Positions 44,827 through 57,991 of a stretch of 64,000 nucleotides of DNA are shown here, in pieces. The notes below the pieces were generated by a model. The model was not told the DNA's origin. It ran no database searches and saw nothing but the letters and a program-made list of their open reading frames with translations. Every line of letters starts with the position of its first letter. The stretch's first letter is position 1. The translations under genes and the position numbers were made by a program. The stretch is from Cacajao melanocephalus (taxonomy: Eukaryota; Chordata; Mammalia; Primates; Pitheciidae), in NCBI GenBank assembly GCA_963573385.1, contig CAUYLG010051978.1, positions 28,006-92,005 of the forward strand, read 5' to 3'.

Positions 44827-47643
44827 CAGTTGACCTTTGAATAGATGAGATTTAGGGGCACTGACCACCACCCCTATGCAGTAGAAAATCCACATAACTT
44901 TTGAATCTCCAAAAACTTAGCTACTAATAAGCCTAGTATTGACAAGAAGTCTTACTGATGACATAAACAGGGACTGACACATATTTTGTATGTTGTATGT
45001 ATTATTTGCTTTATTTTTATAATAAAATAGACAAAAAATTACAAAAGAAAATTATAAAGAAGAGAAAATATATTTATGATTCATTAAGTGGAAATGAATC
45101 ATCATAAATTTCTTCATCCTCAACTTCTCATTGAATAAACTAAAGAAGAGGAGAAAGGAGTTGCTGTTCTTATCTGAAGGATGGGAGAGGCAGAAAAGGT
45201 AAAGGAAGAAGAACAGGAAGCAAGAGAGGCAGGCACATTCAGTGTAAATTCACAGAAATACATCATCGTTTCTGTCTGACTTTTTAACTTTTTTTTTCTC
45301 CAAAAATGTTTCTATACAGTACCAATCCTTCTTCCACTGTCTGCTTTAGTTTCAGTGCCCATATGATAGAAGGGTCCATGCCATTAAAGAAGTCAAAAAA
45401 CAGTCTTGAATCAATGGAACCCTTCTGCCAGATTGTCTCATGTCAATTTGTTTTCTAGAACTGCTTCTTCCACGTCTTCTTCCTCATCATCTGGCACTGA
45501 TTTTGAAGAACTCATCTCCAGCAATTCATCTGCTGTTAATTTCTCTGGTGTGATACCTATTTGCTCTTGAATTTCTCTAATATCCATATCTTGAAATCCT
45601 TCCTCACCATCTCCCACAACTTTGTTCCCATATCTACAATCTCTTGTCATGATTTCCTTGATTGGTTGTATTGTAAATCCTGTGAAGTCATGCACAACAT
45701 CTGGATAATGTTTTCTCCAGCAAGAACTCATTGTTTCAGGCTTCATGGTTTTCACAGCTTTTCCTTTAACAACAGAATCCTCAATGATGCAATTCCTCCA
45801 GACTTTCATTATATGCTTTCAGGGTTCTCTTCCATAGCACTGACAATTCTTTCCATAAAACACTGTGTGTAATGAGCCTTAATGGTCCTTATGATCCCCT
45901 GTTGTAGAGGCTGAATTAGAGATACTGTGTTTGGGGGCAAGCAGATGACTTTGATGCCTTCACTGTTGAACTCATAGGGTTCTGGATAGCTAAGGGTATA
46001 GTTCAATATTAAAAGAACTTGAAAAGGCAGTCCCTTACTGGCAAGGTACTTCCTGACTTTAGGGAAACATTGATGGAACCAATCCAGCGCTGAAGAGTTC
46101 TTGTTGTCCAGGCCTTCTTGTTATACAGCCCAAAGACTGGTATCAGTGTTTATCTTTTCTATTCAAGGCTCAGGGGTTAGAAATTTATAGACAAGGGCAG
46201 TCTTCATCATAAATCCAACTGTATTTGCACAAAACAGTACAGTTGGCCTATCCCTTCCTTCCTGGTGCTCACTTCCCTTTCTTATTAATAAATGTCCTTT
46301 GTGGAACTGTTTACCAGAATAGGGCATTTTTTTCTACAAGGAAACAACAATAACAAAAAAACCTGCCAGGCAGATATCCATTCTTCTCAATAATTTCCTT
46401 AATGGTGTCTGGGAACTGGTCTATTGCTTCTTGGCTGTCTGCTGCTTCTCCTGCTATCTTGATATTTTTCAAGGCAAACCTCTTTCTAAAATTATCAAAC
46501 CATCTTTTGCTGACATTACATTCTCCAAGTTTAGATCTAACACCTTCCTTTTGCTTTAAGTTGTCATATACCCTATTCTTAAATCATTGTAGAGTCTATA
46601 GGCATGCCTTTCTATAGGTATCCTGCATTCACATAACAGCTACATTTTCAATATGAAAAAGTTCAAGTTCAATATGCCTACTGAGAGAGCTGCAGTGACA
46701 ACTCATTTCCTTTTTTTTCCTTACAACAGTACTTACCTTGCTGGATTCTTTTATCTTGAAATGGCAAGTGACCATAGCTACAGACCTCAAACTCTCAATC
46801 CTCCTGGTACATACCAAGCAATTCACCCTTCTTGTAACATCATGAATTTTCCCTGCTTCTTGGGAGCACTACCAGCATCACTAGTGGTACTTTGTATGGG
46901 TCCCATGGTGTTATTCAAAGTTTATAGTATTGAACTAAGCATGATGAAAAATATGTGAGAACTGTAAGAGGCCACTTTTTTTTTTCTAAAGAGAGACAAG
47001 GTCTTGCTCTGTCACTCAAGCTGGAATGCAGTGACATAACCATAGCTCAAAATCCTGGGCTCAAGGATGCCACCTCAGCCTCCCAAGTAGCTGAGACTAC
47101 AGGTGTGCACTACCACAGAGATCACTTTTTAATACAATACATAATTTACTGGAAAGAGGAGTTGCTCATATGGAGCTGATTAGCATCATACAGCATTTTA
47201 AGCAGATGCAACATGTGAGCTCACTGCAACAGCAACAACAGGTGGCTTCAAAATTATTATATAGTACAGTAGGTACTACAGTTAATTTTATGCAGTTATG
47301 ATTTAATACTGCATCTTTATGGTTCTTTACATTTCTCTTGACTGCAAATGGCACTATGTGTAGTCTGGTGTATATAAGTTTTGATAAATTTTAACTTTTT
47401 ATACTAGATTTGTGTCTATTTCATGGTAATAAATGATTAAATAAACTAATAGCTACATATATTCTATAAATTCATGTCATAACTCTTGTTTTTTTCAACA
47501 TTTCTAATCTACATGGTTTGTCTGTAAATTTTCTCAAATTATTGGAAATCTCCCAAAAAACTAAACAACATATTTATTGATTAAAATATCTGCATATAAG
47601 TGGACCTGTACAGGTCAAAACCTTGTTGCTCAATAGTCAACAG
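44827..47643 (-). mobile_element. Tigger2 DNA transposon, inactive, inside L1
   Basis: A TcMar-Tigger element of 2,817 bp including a later short Alu insertion. The left end reads CAGTTGACCTTTGAATAG after TA; the right side reads ATATAAGTGGACCTGTACAG and ends near GTCAACAG, followed by GTA. The transposase is on the minus strand. The stretch ICLPPNTVSLIQPLQQGIIR (about 45,900) is the DDE C-terminal catalytic region; the family has the third catalytic aspartate in PLDQG, here replaced by Q. The C-terminal tail reads from about 45,800 down to 45,440. Frameshifts separate the pieces, so it cannot be active. Confidence 0.92.
46976..47116 (-). repeat. Monomeric or partial Alu, antisense, inside Tigger2
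   Basis: T tract, then GGTCTTGCTCTGTCACTCAA and GCCTCCCAAGTAGCTGAGAC. Flanked by imperfect direct repeats AGAGGCCACTTTTT and AGAGATCACTTTTT, consistent with an old target-site duplication. Confidence 0.85.
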
Positions 47644-47815
47644 GTAAAGTGAATCTCTTGTAGGCAGCATAGAGCTGGGTCATAGTTTTTCATCAATGTA
47701 GCCAATCTATATAATTTAAGTGGAGAATTTAACCTATTGACATTCAAGGGTATTATTGATAGGTGAGAAAATACTCTTGTCATTTTGTTAATTGTTTTTG
47801 AAGTTGTTTGTATAT

Positions 47816-47875
47816 CCTTCCTTCCTTTCTTCCTCTCTTCATTCCTTTCTTCCTCTTCTTCCTCTATCATTGCAG
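47816..47875. repeat. Pyrimidine (TTCC/TCTT) tract
   Basis: Imperfect CTTCCTTC-type run inside the antisense L1, just where ORF2 would begin. Confidence 0.85.
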
Positions 47876-50324
47876 TTTGGTGGTTTTCTGTAGTAATAAA
47901 TCTTGATTCTTTTCTCTTTCTCCTTTGTGTATTTGCTCTACTAATGAGTTTTATAATTTTGCTTGTTTTCATTATAGTGATTTTCATCTTTTCACTTCCA
48001 GATGCAGGACTGCCTTGAGCATTTTTTGTAAGGCTGGCCTAGTGGTAATGAATTCTCTCAGTTTTTGTTTGTCTTGGAAATACTTTATTTCTCCCTCATC
48101 GCTAAAAGATAGCTTTGTTGGGCATAGTATTCCTGGCTGGCAGTATTTTACAGCTCTATCACTATATCAGCCCATTCTCCCCTCGCCTGTAAGGTTTCTG
48201 CAGAACAATCTGCTATTAGTCTAATGGAAATTCCTTTATATGTGACTTGAGTCTCTCCTCTCTTGCTGTTTTTAGAATTTCCTCTTTGTCCTTGACTGTT
48301 GTAAATTTGACATAAATGTGCCTCAGGAAAAAAAAAAAAACTTTTTGAGTGGAATTTATTTGGGGACTTTTGAGATTCCTGGCTCCAGATGTCTATATCT
48401 CTCCCCAAACTTGGTAACTTTTCAGTTATTATTTCATTAAATATGTTTTTACACCTTTTTCTTTTTTCCTTCTGCAAATCCCATAATATAAATACTTATT
48501 TACTTAATGGTGTCCCACAAGTCTTATAAGCTTTCTTGACTTTTTTTTCATTCTTATTTTTTTTTCCTCAGATCGTAATTTCAAGTGAGAATTTCAGAGA
48601 TTCTTCTGCTTGATCAAGTCTTCCACTGAAGGTCTCTGTTGCACTTTTTTTATTTCAGTCACTGAATTCTTCAAATATGCAATTTTTATTTTTTTTTATA
48701 ATTTCTATGTCTTTGCTGAGTTTCTCATTCATATGGTGAATTGTTTTCCTGACTTTGAATTGTCTGTCTCTATTTTCTGAATTTCACTGAGTTACTATAA
48801 AATTATTATTTTGAATTCATATTCCAGCAAGTCACTGAATTCTTTTTCATTGAGGTCTGTTATTAGAGAGTTATTATGTTTCTTTAGTGGTGTCATATTT
48901 CCTTGCCTTTTCATGCTTTGTCTCCCTTTGTTAATGTCTGTGTGGTAGATATCTGGGTGTTGCTGTCTGATGGCACAGTTGCCTCTTCCAAACTTAATAG
49001 ACTGGCTTTTGTACAGAAAGATTTTCACCTTCAGTTGGGTTTTACTGTGCTGGTTGGAAAGAGTGTGGTGACTGTTTCTTGATAGGTGCAATAGTATGGT
49101 ATCTGTGCAGACTCTTCACCTGCATTTAATGTCAGCAGTAACTGTGTGTGTCTCTGTGGCATATGCTGTAGATGTTTGTAGCAGTGGTGGCAGTGGCATA
49201 GGCTGTTAATGTTTTCAGTCTCAACAGCTTCAGGGGTCCTTCTATTCTCATTTTCTCCACAATGGGGAGACTTAGGTGAAGGGAGTTCTCTTGATGTCAG
49301 GTCTGACATGGCCTACAAGTGGCTACAACAGCACTGAGTGGCTGTGGGGCCAGGATCCTAGGCTCAGAGTCTTGTGAACCTACTGTGACACTTGGATCAT
49401 GGGGTGCAAGCTTACTGTCTGTGAAAGAATTGGATGTAAGTTGCCCCCAGAACCAGGATCTGTGGCTCAGGAGGCCAGGTTGTAGCTGTGATTCTAATCT
49501 TGGGGGACACAGTAAAGCACTGATCCGACTCCAAGGAAGTGATACTCTGAAGGTTTGGGCTCAAGGATCAAGGTATGACTGCAATTTGGGAACTTGACCC
49601 AAATGGCAACTCGGGTCCCAGGACATAAGTCACCTTGTGGTAGTGACTCTAGACCCCTGGGTTGGTGGTAATCATCAGCATCTGAGCCTCTGTGAGGCCA
49701 GGTGCAGTTGCAGCAAGTACTGAGAATGGCAAGGAATAGCTATTATTTGTAGCATGGTGGGGTGAAGAGTGTGGGGGGCAGAGAACAGCACAGTGATGAT
49801 TCCATTCTCAAGAACAGATGAGTCCCAACAGCTCAGACCCTAGGGCCTAGACCAGCTCCAAGGAGCTGGATACAGGAGTTGCTGGGCCTATAGGGCAGGG
49901 TACCTCAGTTAAGCCACTGCTCTGCTTCCCTGGGATATTAGGTACTATGTCAGTTCAGCCCAGGGATGTACAACTGCTTAGCTCAGCCAGGGCACTGATT
50001 TCCCAGGAACCAATGTGCTCCTTCAGCTAAGGCCTGGGGGCTTGACTGTTCTGTGCAGCTCAGTCAGTTTCCCTAGGATGCAGCGTGCTGCTTCAGCTTA
50101 GGTACTAGGATGTAGGACCTTTTTGGGGGGCCAAGGCACCATTTTAGGGACATGCAGCACTCCTCCAACTTTGGCTCAGAAAAGGTGTGAGTGCTCTGAG
50201 TGGCCAAAGTACCGTTTCCCCAGGAAAAAGTGTGCCACTTCAGCTCAGTCCAAGAAGGCAGGGAGAGGGGTAGGTGACGTGGTTCCCTCTACTTCTGCTT
50301 GACCCCATGGGGAAGTGTAGTCTT

Positions 50325-50640
50325 CTCTTTTGCATTCCTATAAAGGAATACCTGAGACTGGGTAATTTATAAAGAAAAGAGGTTTATTTGGCTCACAGTT
50401 CTGCAGGCCATACAGGAAGCATGGCACCAGCATTTGCTTCTGGTCAGGACCCCAGGAAGCTTTTACTCATGGTACATGGCAAAGAGGTAGCAGGCATGTC
50501 ACAAGGTGAGAGAGGGAACGAGAGAGAAGGAGGTGCTAGGCTCTTTTAAACAACTAGCTCTTGTATAAACTAACAGAGTGAGAACTACTCATTGTCTCAG
50601 GGAGGGCACCAATCCAGTCATAAGGGATCCAGCTTGCAGA
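50325..50640 (-). repeat. MaLR-type LTR remnant (THE1/MST-like), antisense
   Basis: Contains GAATACCTGAGACTGGGTAA, TTTATAAAGAAAAGAGGTTT and GGCTCACAGTTCTGCAGGCC in the order seen in antisense MaLR LTRs, then CATGGCAAAGAGGTAGCAGG. It directly follows the L1 5' end. Subfamily not determined. Confidence 0.55.
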
Positions 50641-51000
50641 CCCCAGGATTGTACAGCCACTGACAGTGTGCTCTCTGAACTTCAGAAAAGCTGCAGGCAT
50701 CACACTCCAACCCGTGAGAGCCGCCACATGGGCTGCACCCAAGAAAGCCATGAAGATGGAGCTGCCTAACGCTTCAGAGAATCACCCCTTGTACCAGTGT
50801 ACCCAAGATACAAGACATGGAGTCAAGGATTATGTCGGGACTTAAAGGTTTAATGTCTTCCCTGCTGGGTTTCAGACTTGTGTGAGGCCTACCACCCCTT
50901 TCTTTTGGCTGATCTTTTGAAATGAGAATGTGTACCCAATACCTATACTACCATTGTATCTTAGAAGTAAATAACAAAACAAAATAAAAATTTTAAATAG
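50640..51000. other. Unassigned GC-richer block, repeat-like
   Basis: Contains AAGAAAGCCATGAAGATGGA, CAGAGAATCACCCCTTGTAC and GCTGGGTTTCAGACTTGTGT. It reads like an old interspersed repeat, possibly internal retroviral or LTR sequence, but I could not identify it. Confidence 0.35.
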
Positions 51001-51009
51001 ATCTGTAAT

Positions 51010-51260
51010 TCTGTTAGAGCTGTATTTGTTTACTCAAGGTCAGCATATTTTTTTCTGTAAAGGACCAGACAGTAAACACCTTAAGCTTTCTGTGTCATAA
51101 AGTCTCTACCCAAACACACAGCTTTCCCACTGCAACCAAAACACAGACAGCAGTAAATTAACACAAGACTGTTTTCCAATAAAATGTGATCTAGAAAGAC
51201 AAGAGGGGAATAGGATTCAGCCCAAGAGCCATAGTTTGCCAATCTTTGCTTTAACTTGTC
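51010..51260. repeat. hAT-Charlie MITE remnant
   Basis: GGTCAGCATATTTTTTTCTG, AAAGGACCAGACAGTAAACA, TTTTCCAATAAAATGTGATC and AGCCATAGTTTGCCAATCTT follow the order of a known Charlie MITE whose consensus begins with GTCGGCAAACTTTTTCTG. Exact MER name not certain. Confidence 0.65.
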
Positions 51261-51519
51261 ATTCAAGAAATTTTGCGATCTGGCTACTAACTCCCCACCT
51301 TATTTCCCTACTACTATCTTGCTGACACTGTGTATTAGGTTTTTCTTTTTAAATATAGCAGCCACATACCACATAGAATTACAAGAAACGTATTAGTTTT
51401 GCAAATTAAAAAACCGAGGTACAGAGTGTTTTAAGAATTCCTGCTGTTAACCATTCCAAAAAGCTGCCTCTCCATTGATCAAGTAGCATCCGTACTAAGT
51501 TACATGATAAAATTTGTAC

Positions 51520-52140
<621 letters not shown>

Positions 52141-52649
52141 ATGAATATAGACCTAAAATAATTTTCACCACTCCCCATACTTATTAAGATTATAGTAAGT
52201 GATCTATTTACAGTAAATATTTCATTTTTCAAAATGAAAAAATAAAGTATAAATTGGTCTCTTTGATCTTTCTAGCATGAGACACCTTTCAAAAACAATT
52301 ATAACAATATATATATTCAGTAATTAAACTACTTAGAAGAGATTATGTTATAGTAAACATCACGTTAGTGTGACTGAATTAGGGTAACAGTTGTATCTGA
52401 AGGACCAGGAAAAATATAACACACTGATTTTTCTGTTCTTCAAGTCTCAGGAATGTGGTTCTCTTTAAGAAAGATATCCTTGAGAAAGCTACAGACCCTC
52501 TTCTGACAAAAAAAAATCAGTTAAATATTTATACAAATTTTTCATCAAGTATCTGGCTGCTCCAGACCCCCTAAAGTTAAAAAACCCTGCCTGAGAGGGT
52601 CTCATATTCGCTCTCACAGCTGTAACTCACCTAATGAATTTTCCTTTTA

Positions 52650-53395
52650 ACTCAAGACATTCAAAGAAATATTTTAGTATAGTTGTACCATGTACATGTA
52701 TTTTAAATATCATTACAAAATAGTCCAAAATTTTTCAAAAGTTAAAGGTTTACAAAGTAAAATAGTTACAGTAATCTAAGGTTGTTATTGAGAGAAAAAC
52801 ATATTTTATAAATTTAGTGTAGCCTAAGTGTTGAGTGTTTATAAAGTCTACAGCAGTGGACAGTAATGTCCTAGGCCTTCACATTTACTCACTGACTCAT
52901 CCAGAACAACTTCCAGTCCTGCAAGCTCCATTCATGGTAAATGCCCTATACGATGGTACAACTTTTTTGTCTTTTCATTTTATTTTATTTTATTTTGTAG
53001 ACATGGGGCAGGCTGGTCTTTGCAATCCTGGCCAGTAGTGATCCTCCCTCCTTAGCCTCCCAAAGTACTTAGACTACAGGCATGAACCTCTGCACCTGGC
53101 CTTTTATCTTTTATATCACATTTTTACTGTTCCTTTTCTATGTTTAGATATGTTTTGACATACAAATACTTAGCATTCTATTACAACTGTCTACAGTATT
53201 AAGGACAGTAACATGTTATACAGGATTAGAGTATAGCAATTAGGTACAGCAACAGGCCATAACATATAGCCTAAGTGTATACCATATATCATATAATCTA
53301 GGTTTGTGCAAGTACACTCTGATATTCACACAAGGATGAAATTGCCTAATGACCCATTTCTCAGAACATACACCCATGTGAAGCAGCACATGACC
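52650..53395. mobile_element. TcMar-Tigger element (MER2/Tigger3-like), split by an Alu
   Basis: Left part has GTTACAGTAATCTAAGGTTG, TTTATAAAGTCTACAGCAGT and AGTAATGTCCTAGGCCTTCA. After the Alu fragment, the right part has GTTTAGATATGTTTTGACAT, ATAGCCTAAGTGTATACCAT, TTCTCAGAACATACACCC and ends GCAGCACATGACC, matching the MER2-type end. No transposase frame. Confidence 0.75.
52975..53101 (-). repeat. Internally deleted Alu, antisense
   Basis: (TTTTA)n tract, then GCAGGCTGGTCTTTGCAATC, CCTCCCAAAGTACTTAGACT and CTCTGCACCTGGCC; most of one monomer is missing. Confidence 0.85.
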
Positions 53396-53929
53396 AAACC
53401 CACAGAGTAACAACCCCTTGAATACAACAGACAAATAACAAACAATAATATTAATGATATAGTTGTGATATTTTAATTTCCTTTCATTTATACTTTTTTC
53501 AGTAAGTTGTATTTATTAAATGTATTGCTAAACTGGATTTAATTTTTATAATCTTTCACACTCGGCACACAAGAATGAGAGCAACATATCACAAAATCCT
53601 AAGTTTTCAACATGAAATGGTTAAAATCAAACTATCTGTAGAATATATGTATATTGGTAGATATAGGTAAACTGATGAATGTCAGCATTAATAAGAGGTA
53701 AATTAATATAGAATTTCAAAAATAGCCAAATACCAATCAAGATAACCAGATACAGGTTCATCTCTGTTGGCCAAGGAAAAATCTGTAAATTTGCGCCTTT
53801 ACAGAATGAATGACTGGTTCAACAATACAGGCAAACTCTAAGGTACAGTGGAGGTCCCCCAGAAAGAGGGCAGTCACCCAAACTAAGCAATTAAGTAAGG
53901 CTTCTCAAAACATACATTTCAAATGACCA

Positions 53930-54480
53930 TTTTTTTGGACTAATACTGAAAGTCTTCCATGATCATATCTTAATTGACTTCTCCACCTGAGTCAACATTC
54001 TACTGTCCTCCGTAACATCCTGTACTCAGTCTCACCTATTTCTAGAACCATATTCTCCCCATGCTTTCCATCTATTCAAATAAGACTTACCCTTCAAGGC
54101 AAAGAATAAATGAGCATACCTGTAAAGAGCCTCTGATTACCCCTCTCACCCTGCGCTGCTCCTCCCCTCCTCTCCATATAATGTGATGACCACATCTCCC
54201 TGACTTCCCGTTCTGATCCTGATCATCTCAGTCTGTCTCCTTATGAAAGCACATGTCTGTCTCTGTGCAGGATCTTTAGCATGTAATTAGTCTTCTGTTC
54301 ATGAGATTTGTACGCACTTAATTACATATTGTCTTCTGTTTAACGGTTCCTTGTAGGAATGCTGTCTTGCTTTTAAGTTCATTATCTCCCTATAAGCAAT
54401 GACTAGCAGTTTCGGGTACACAGCAAATACTCCACAAATATTTGTAGAAATTAGTTAAATTTCATGATTTCCTGCCCTCC
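53930..54480 (+). repeat. L2 LINE remnant
   Basis: Decayed L2 landmarks such as TTACCCTTCAAGGCAAAG, GAATGCTGTCTTGCTTTTAA and ACACAGCAAATACTCCACAA in order. Confidence 0.45.
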
Positions 54481-54548
54481 CTTTTTAAAAACTATCTAAA
54501 TATTAGAATCAAAACTACACAAATCTCAGTTCCTGACAAATTCTAGGA

Positions 54549-54569
54549 ACACACACACACGCACACACA
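54549..54569. repeat. Short (CA)n run
   Basis: About ten CA units with one CG interruption. Confidence 0.85.
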
Positions 54570-54998
54570 GAGTCTCTAGTCATTTTCACTTTAAATAGAA
54601 AATTAAAACAGGGACTCAATCTACTTTATTTAATTCTATTCATTTTAACCAAGACTAACTTAAACTTTGCTATGACAGTTGTTCCAAGGGTAACTAAGTG
54701 AACTACATTTCAGATACTCAGCAATCCAGCATCGCAAGGACAAACATTCCAAGTTGCTTTTTCCTAGTGTAGTTGGGTATTGCATTGAGCCATCCCTATT
54801 CGTTTGCTATGGCTTCCCTTAAACCAACAAAACTATTTCTGTAAAATAGCTTGCAAAACTCCTGATGTACAGAAACGAAGGTTATCTCTCCCTTAAGGTT
54901 TGACTGTGGCCCCATTAACACCACTGTCTTATCAAATCAACAAACTCTGACTGGATGCTTCAATATATGAACGGTTGGTCTTGCTTCTTGGCTCCTTT

Positions 54999-55281
54999 CT
55001 CCCTCCCTCCCTCCCTCCCTTTCTTTCTCTTTCTTTTCTTGCAGTGGCACAATCTTGGCTCACTATAACCTCCACCTCCTGGGTTCAAGTAATTCTCCTG
55101 CCTCAGTCTCCCAAGTGAGTAGCTGGGATTATAGGTTTGTGCCACCACGTCCAGCTAATTTTTGTATTTTTCGTAGAGATGGAATTTCACCAAGTTGGCC
55201 AGGATGGTCTCAAACTTCTGATCTGCCCACCTTGGCCTCCCAAAATGCTGGGATTACAGGCACGAGCCACTGTGCCAAGCC
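54999..55281 (-). repeat. Alu (S-type), antisense, with (CCCT)n/(TTCT)n tail
   Basis: The pyrimidine run at 54,999-55,040 replaces the usual T tract and the first bases of the Alu, which is then recognisable from CAGTGGCACAATCTTGGCTC to GAGCCACTGTGCCAAGCC. The tail appears to have expanded into a tetranucleotide repeat. Confidence 0.9.
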
Positions 55282-55810
55282 TGTATTTTTTTTAATTCTA
55301 CAATGTTGAAAGTAAACAAAAATTGTAACTTATGTTTCTTTGTTTTTACATGTTTTTACCTCTATCATATTCCTGACATTATAATTTCCCTCCTCTGGGA
55401 AGTAGGGGCTTTAACTTTGGTTGCTGGAAGTTGCAGTGAAAGGAAAAAGTGGCAGGCTGGTGCCTAATTATAATTGAGAAAGAATTTAGATGTTTCAGGA
55501 TCCTGAGACATAGAGGACGGCCCCATGAAGAGTTTCCTCCCCGCCTTCAATGTCCTGTCACCAGCACCCAAATGTTCCCAATGGAGAGGACTTGCACTGA
55601 ACAGTCCAATGCCCCAGGCCATATCTTCTTTCCCTTCCGAAGGAAAAATACAAAAAGCTGTTGTGGTGTGCCAAGACCCATAAAGAAATGATCAGCCAGA
55701 TGGGGCAAATCATATAGTTTAGTGGTTTAAGTTTTCTTTTGTTTTGTTTTAGCAGAGAAATTGTGCCTTCAAATGGTATCTGACCACAGAATTCCAAAAA
55801 ATAAATAAAA

Positions 55811-56018
55811 GAAGTTCGAGGCCAGGCCAGGCTGGCTAACACAGCAAGACATTGCCTCTACAGGAGAAAAAAAAATTAAGTTAAACAGGCATGGTGGTGT
55901 AGTCCTGTAGTCCCAGCTACTCAGGGGGCTGGGGTGGGAGGACTGCATTAGCCCAGGAGTTCCAGGCTACAGCAAGCTATGATCACACCACTGCACACTC
56001 CATTCTGGGCAACAGAAT
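55811..56018 (+). repeat. Old Alu (J-type) fragment, sense
   Basis: Starts within the left monomer (AGGCCAGGCCAGGCTGGC) and includes GGCATGGTGGTGTAGTCCTG, CCCAGCTACTCAGGGGGCTG and TATGATCACACCACTGCACA; diverged and truncated. Confidence 0.85.
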
Positions 56019-56314
56019 GTGGCCAATGTCAATTAAACAAACAGATAAGAGAAGGAGTGTTTTTGGTTCAGTGGGGGTGGGAGCACAAACTTATAGCACC
56101 ACCTCCTCTTTCCCCAAATCACTGGGAGACACAGACACAGACTTTGGTTTAAAGATTGAAATAACAAAACGAAAGCCAAAGAGGTTAAATAATTTATTCA
56201 ATATTATACTAACAATTGATAACAAAGCCAAAAAGTATAGCCTACTCTCAAGGAAAGTTAGCACACTGTCAACTGGGGACAAGTGACACTTCACTCCAAT
56301 TCCCTGCAAGGCTG

Positions 56315-56545
56315 TAGGATATGGTGGAGAGAACGCCTTGAAATCATGCTTGACTGGACACGCCAGACCCGTGATTTCCTCGCTGTGTAACCTGAGGTTA
56401 ACTTACTGGGCCTCAGTGAGTCCCAGTGACCTCATCTATGAAATGGGAGTGTGGGAAGAAACCATATCAGAAGATCTGTCTGAGGCTCCAAAAGTAACAT
56501 AAAAAGTTCCTAGCAGAGTATCTGTTGTATAATAATGATATAAGA
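56315..56545 (+). repeat. MIR SINE, sense
   Basis: GATATGGTGGAGAGAACGCC, CTGTGTAACCTGAGGTTAAC, GGGCCTCAGTGAG and TCATCTATGAAATGGGAG are MIR landmarks in order. Confidence 0.7.
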
Positions 56546-57935
56546 GTGTTCACTTCTGCTTATTTGATCCAATAAAACAGAAAATGAAATCTTTATTTTT
56601 ACTTTCCAAACAGCATTTTAATTCTTTACAATTCATACTTCAGGGATATATATAGACACAGATATATAAATATAGACATACACCTACAGATACACACACG
56701 TATATCACTAGTCAACATTAATACAACGAAGAAAAGAACTCAGGAGTGAACCCCAAAATTAAGAAAAATATATTCCTCATTGTATCAGCCTATACTGTAA
56801 TTTAATACACAGCAAAACAAATCCAACAACTCAAAAACCATCAGTTCACAAGCAGCCAAGTTAAGTAGGATCTTTCATAATAGTCTTTCAATTATTATGC
56901 CTCCAATAAGAATGATTTCTTCAGAACTTTTTGAAACATTTATACATGAGGAAAAAAATCAACGCACTAGATCAGGCTTCATATATTATTTTTAACGCAT
57001 CTTGTATTCAGGGCCCTACCAAAATGTCCATCTGAGAAGTTTTTGCCATGAAAATCCCAGGTCCTTATTTCATAACATCATAATGAGATTAAGATATAAT
57101 AGGGCATATTTGTACACAACTGGCATTTTGACAAACCTCCAGATTAAATTAAGCAGAAAGAACAAAAGAGTATTAACTGCCCTCGGAAGGAAATCTGGTG
57201 ACAGGACCATCAAACAGTACTTCACAATTTTAACTGCTACTAAAAAGTGTTGCAGGTTCACTCCACCAGGGGGCAGTGTTGTCTAACTAGTAACAGCGGA
57301 ACTCGAATAAAACTTTGCACATTCTAAATATTTATTTCTAAGCTTTCAGAAGGAAAAAAAATTATATTCTTTGAAGGAAAACCTAGAAATCTTTACTTTT
57401 GATATCCGTAATTAGGTTAAAATTAAAGGACAGTCTACTTCTCAAAATCATCTTGTGCCTGTGACTGTATCATACCTTTATGGCTAGGATTCTCCTAAAA
57501 TAAATGAAGACACTCACCACACCTAGTTCCACAATCTGACCAGGGCTGCTTCAGTTCTGACCTGAACCCTTATTCTCATTGGCAGCCTGATGTTGAAGTT
57601 CAGAGAAAGTGATGATCAGTGACAGCTGGAACCCTAAAGCTTCATCACAAATTTCAAACTCGTTCGTAATGGCCATTGTATTAAATATCTACCTATTATT
57701 CCCAAAAAGATTCTCATGTAGCAGGAAATACACTCTGGATGTTAGTTTGAGAGAAACAGTTACCATGCCGTCACAGTGACAAAGCCCCAGGTAGGCTGCT
57801 GAGGGGCAAGGCACCAAGAGGATAGAGAGTACACTCCTACAGATACTTAGGAAACAGCCACCATCTACCCTGAGTAATTCCAACAATCATATGATCATTA
57901 AAAAAATAAAATAAATTTTTGGTTTAATCGCAACT
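56545..57935. other. PSD3 intron, unassigned apart from a CTCF-type motif
   Basis: AT-rich sequence with ATATA/ACACAC-rich parts at 56,645-56,710. No gene seen. The motif at 57,263-57,277 is described separately. Confidence 0.5.
57263..57277 (+). promoter_or_regulatory. Candidate CTCF binding site
   Basis: CCACCAGGGGGCAGT fits the CTCF core consensus CCASYAGRKGGCRSY at all 15 positions. It stands out in an AT-rich neighbourhood. Occupancy cannot be told from sequence. Confidence 0.6.
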
Positions 57936-57936
57936 T

Positions 57937-57939
<3 letters not shown>

Positions 57940-57977
<38 letters not shown>

Positions 57978-57991
57978 ACACACACACACAC
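57940..57991. repeat. (CA)n microsatellite
   Basis: About 26 CA units with a single CATA interruption; likely polymorphic. Confidence 0.97.

Noticed and set aside
47637..48477. Minus-strand frames as host genes
   Set aside because: They match the start of L1 ORF2 and the C-terminal part of L1 ORF1, both decayed.
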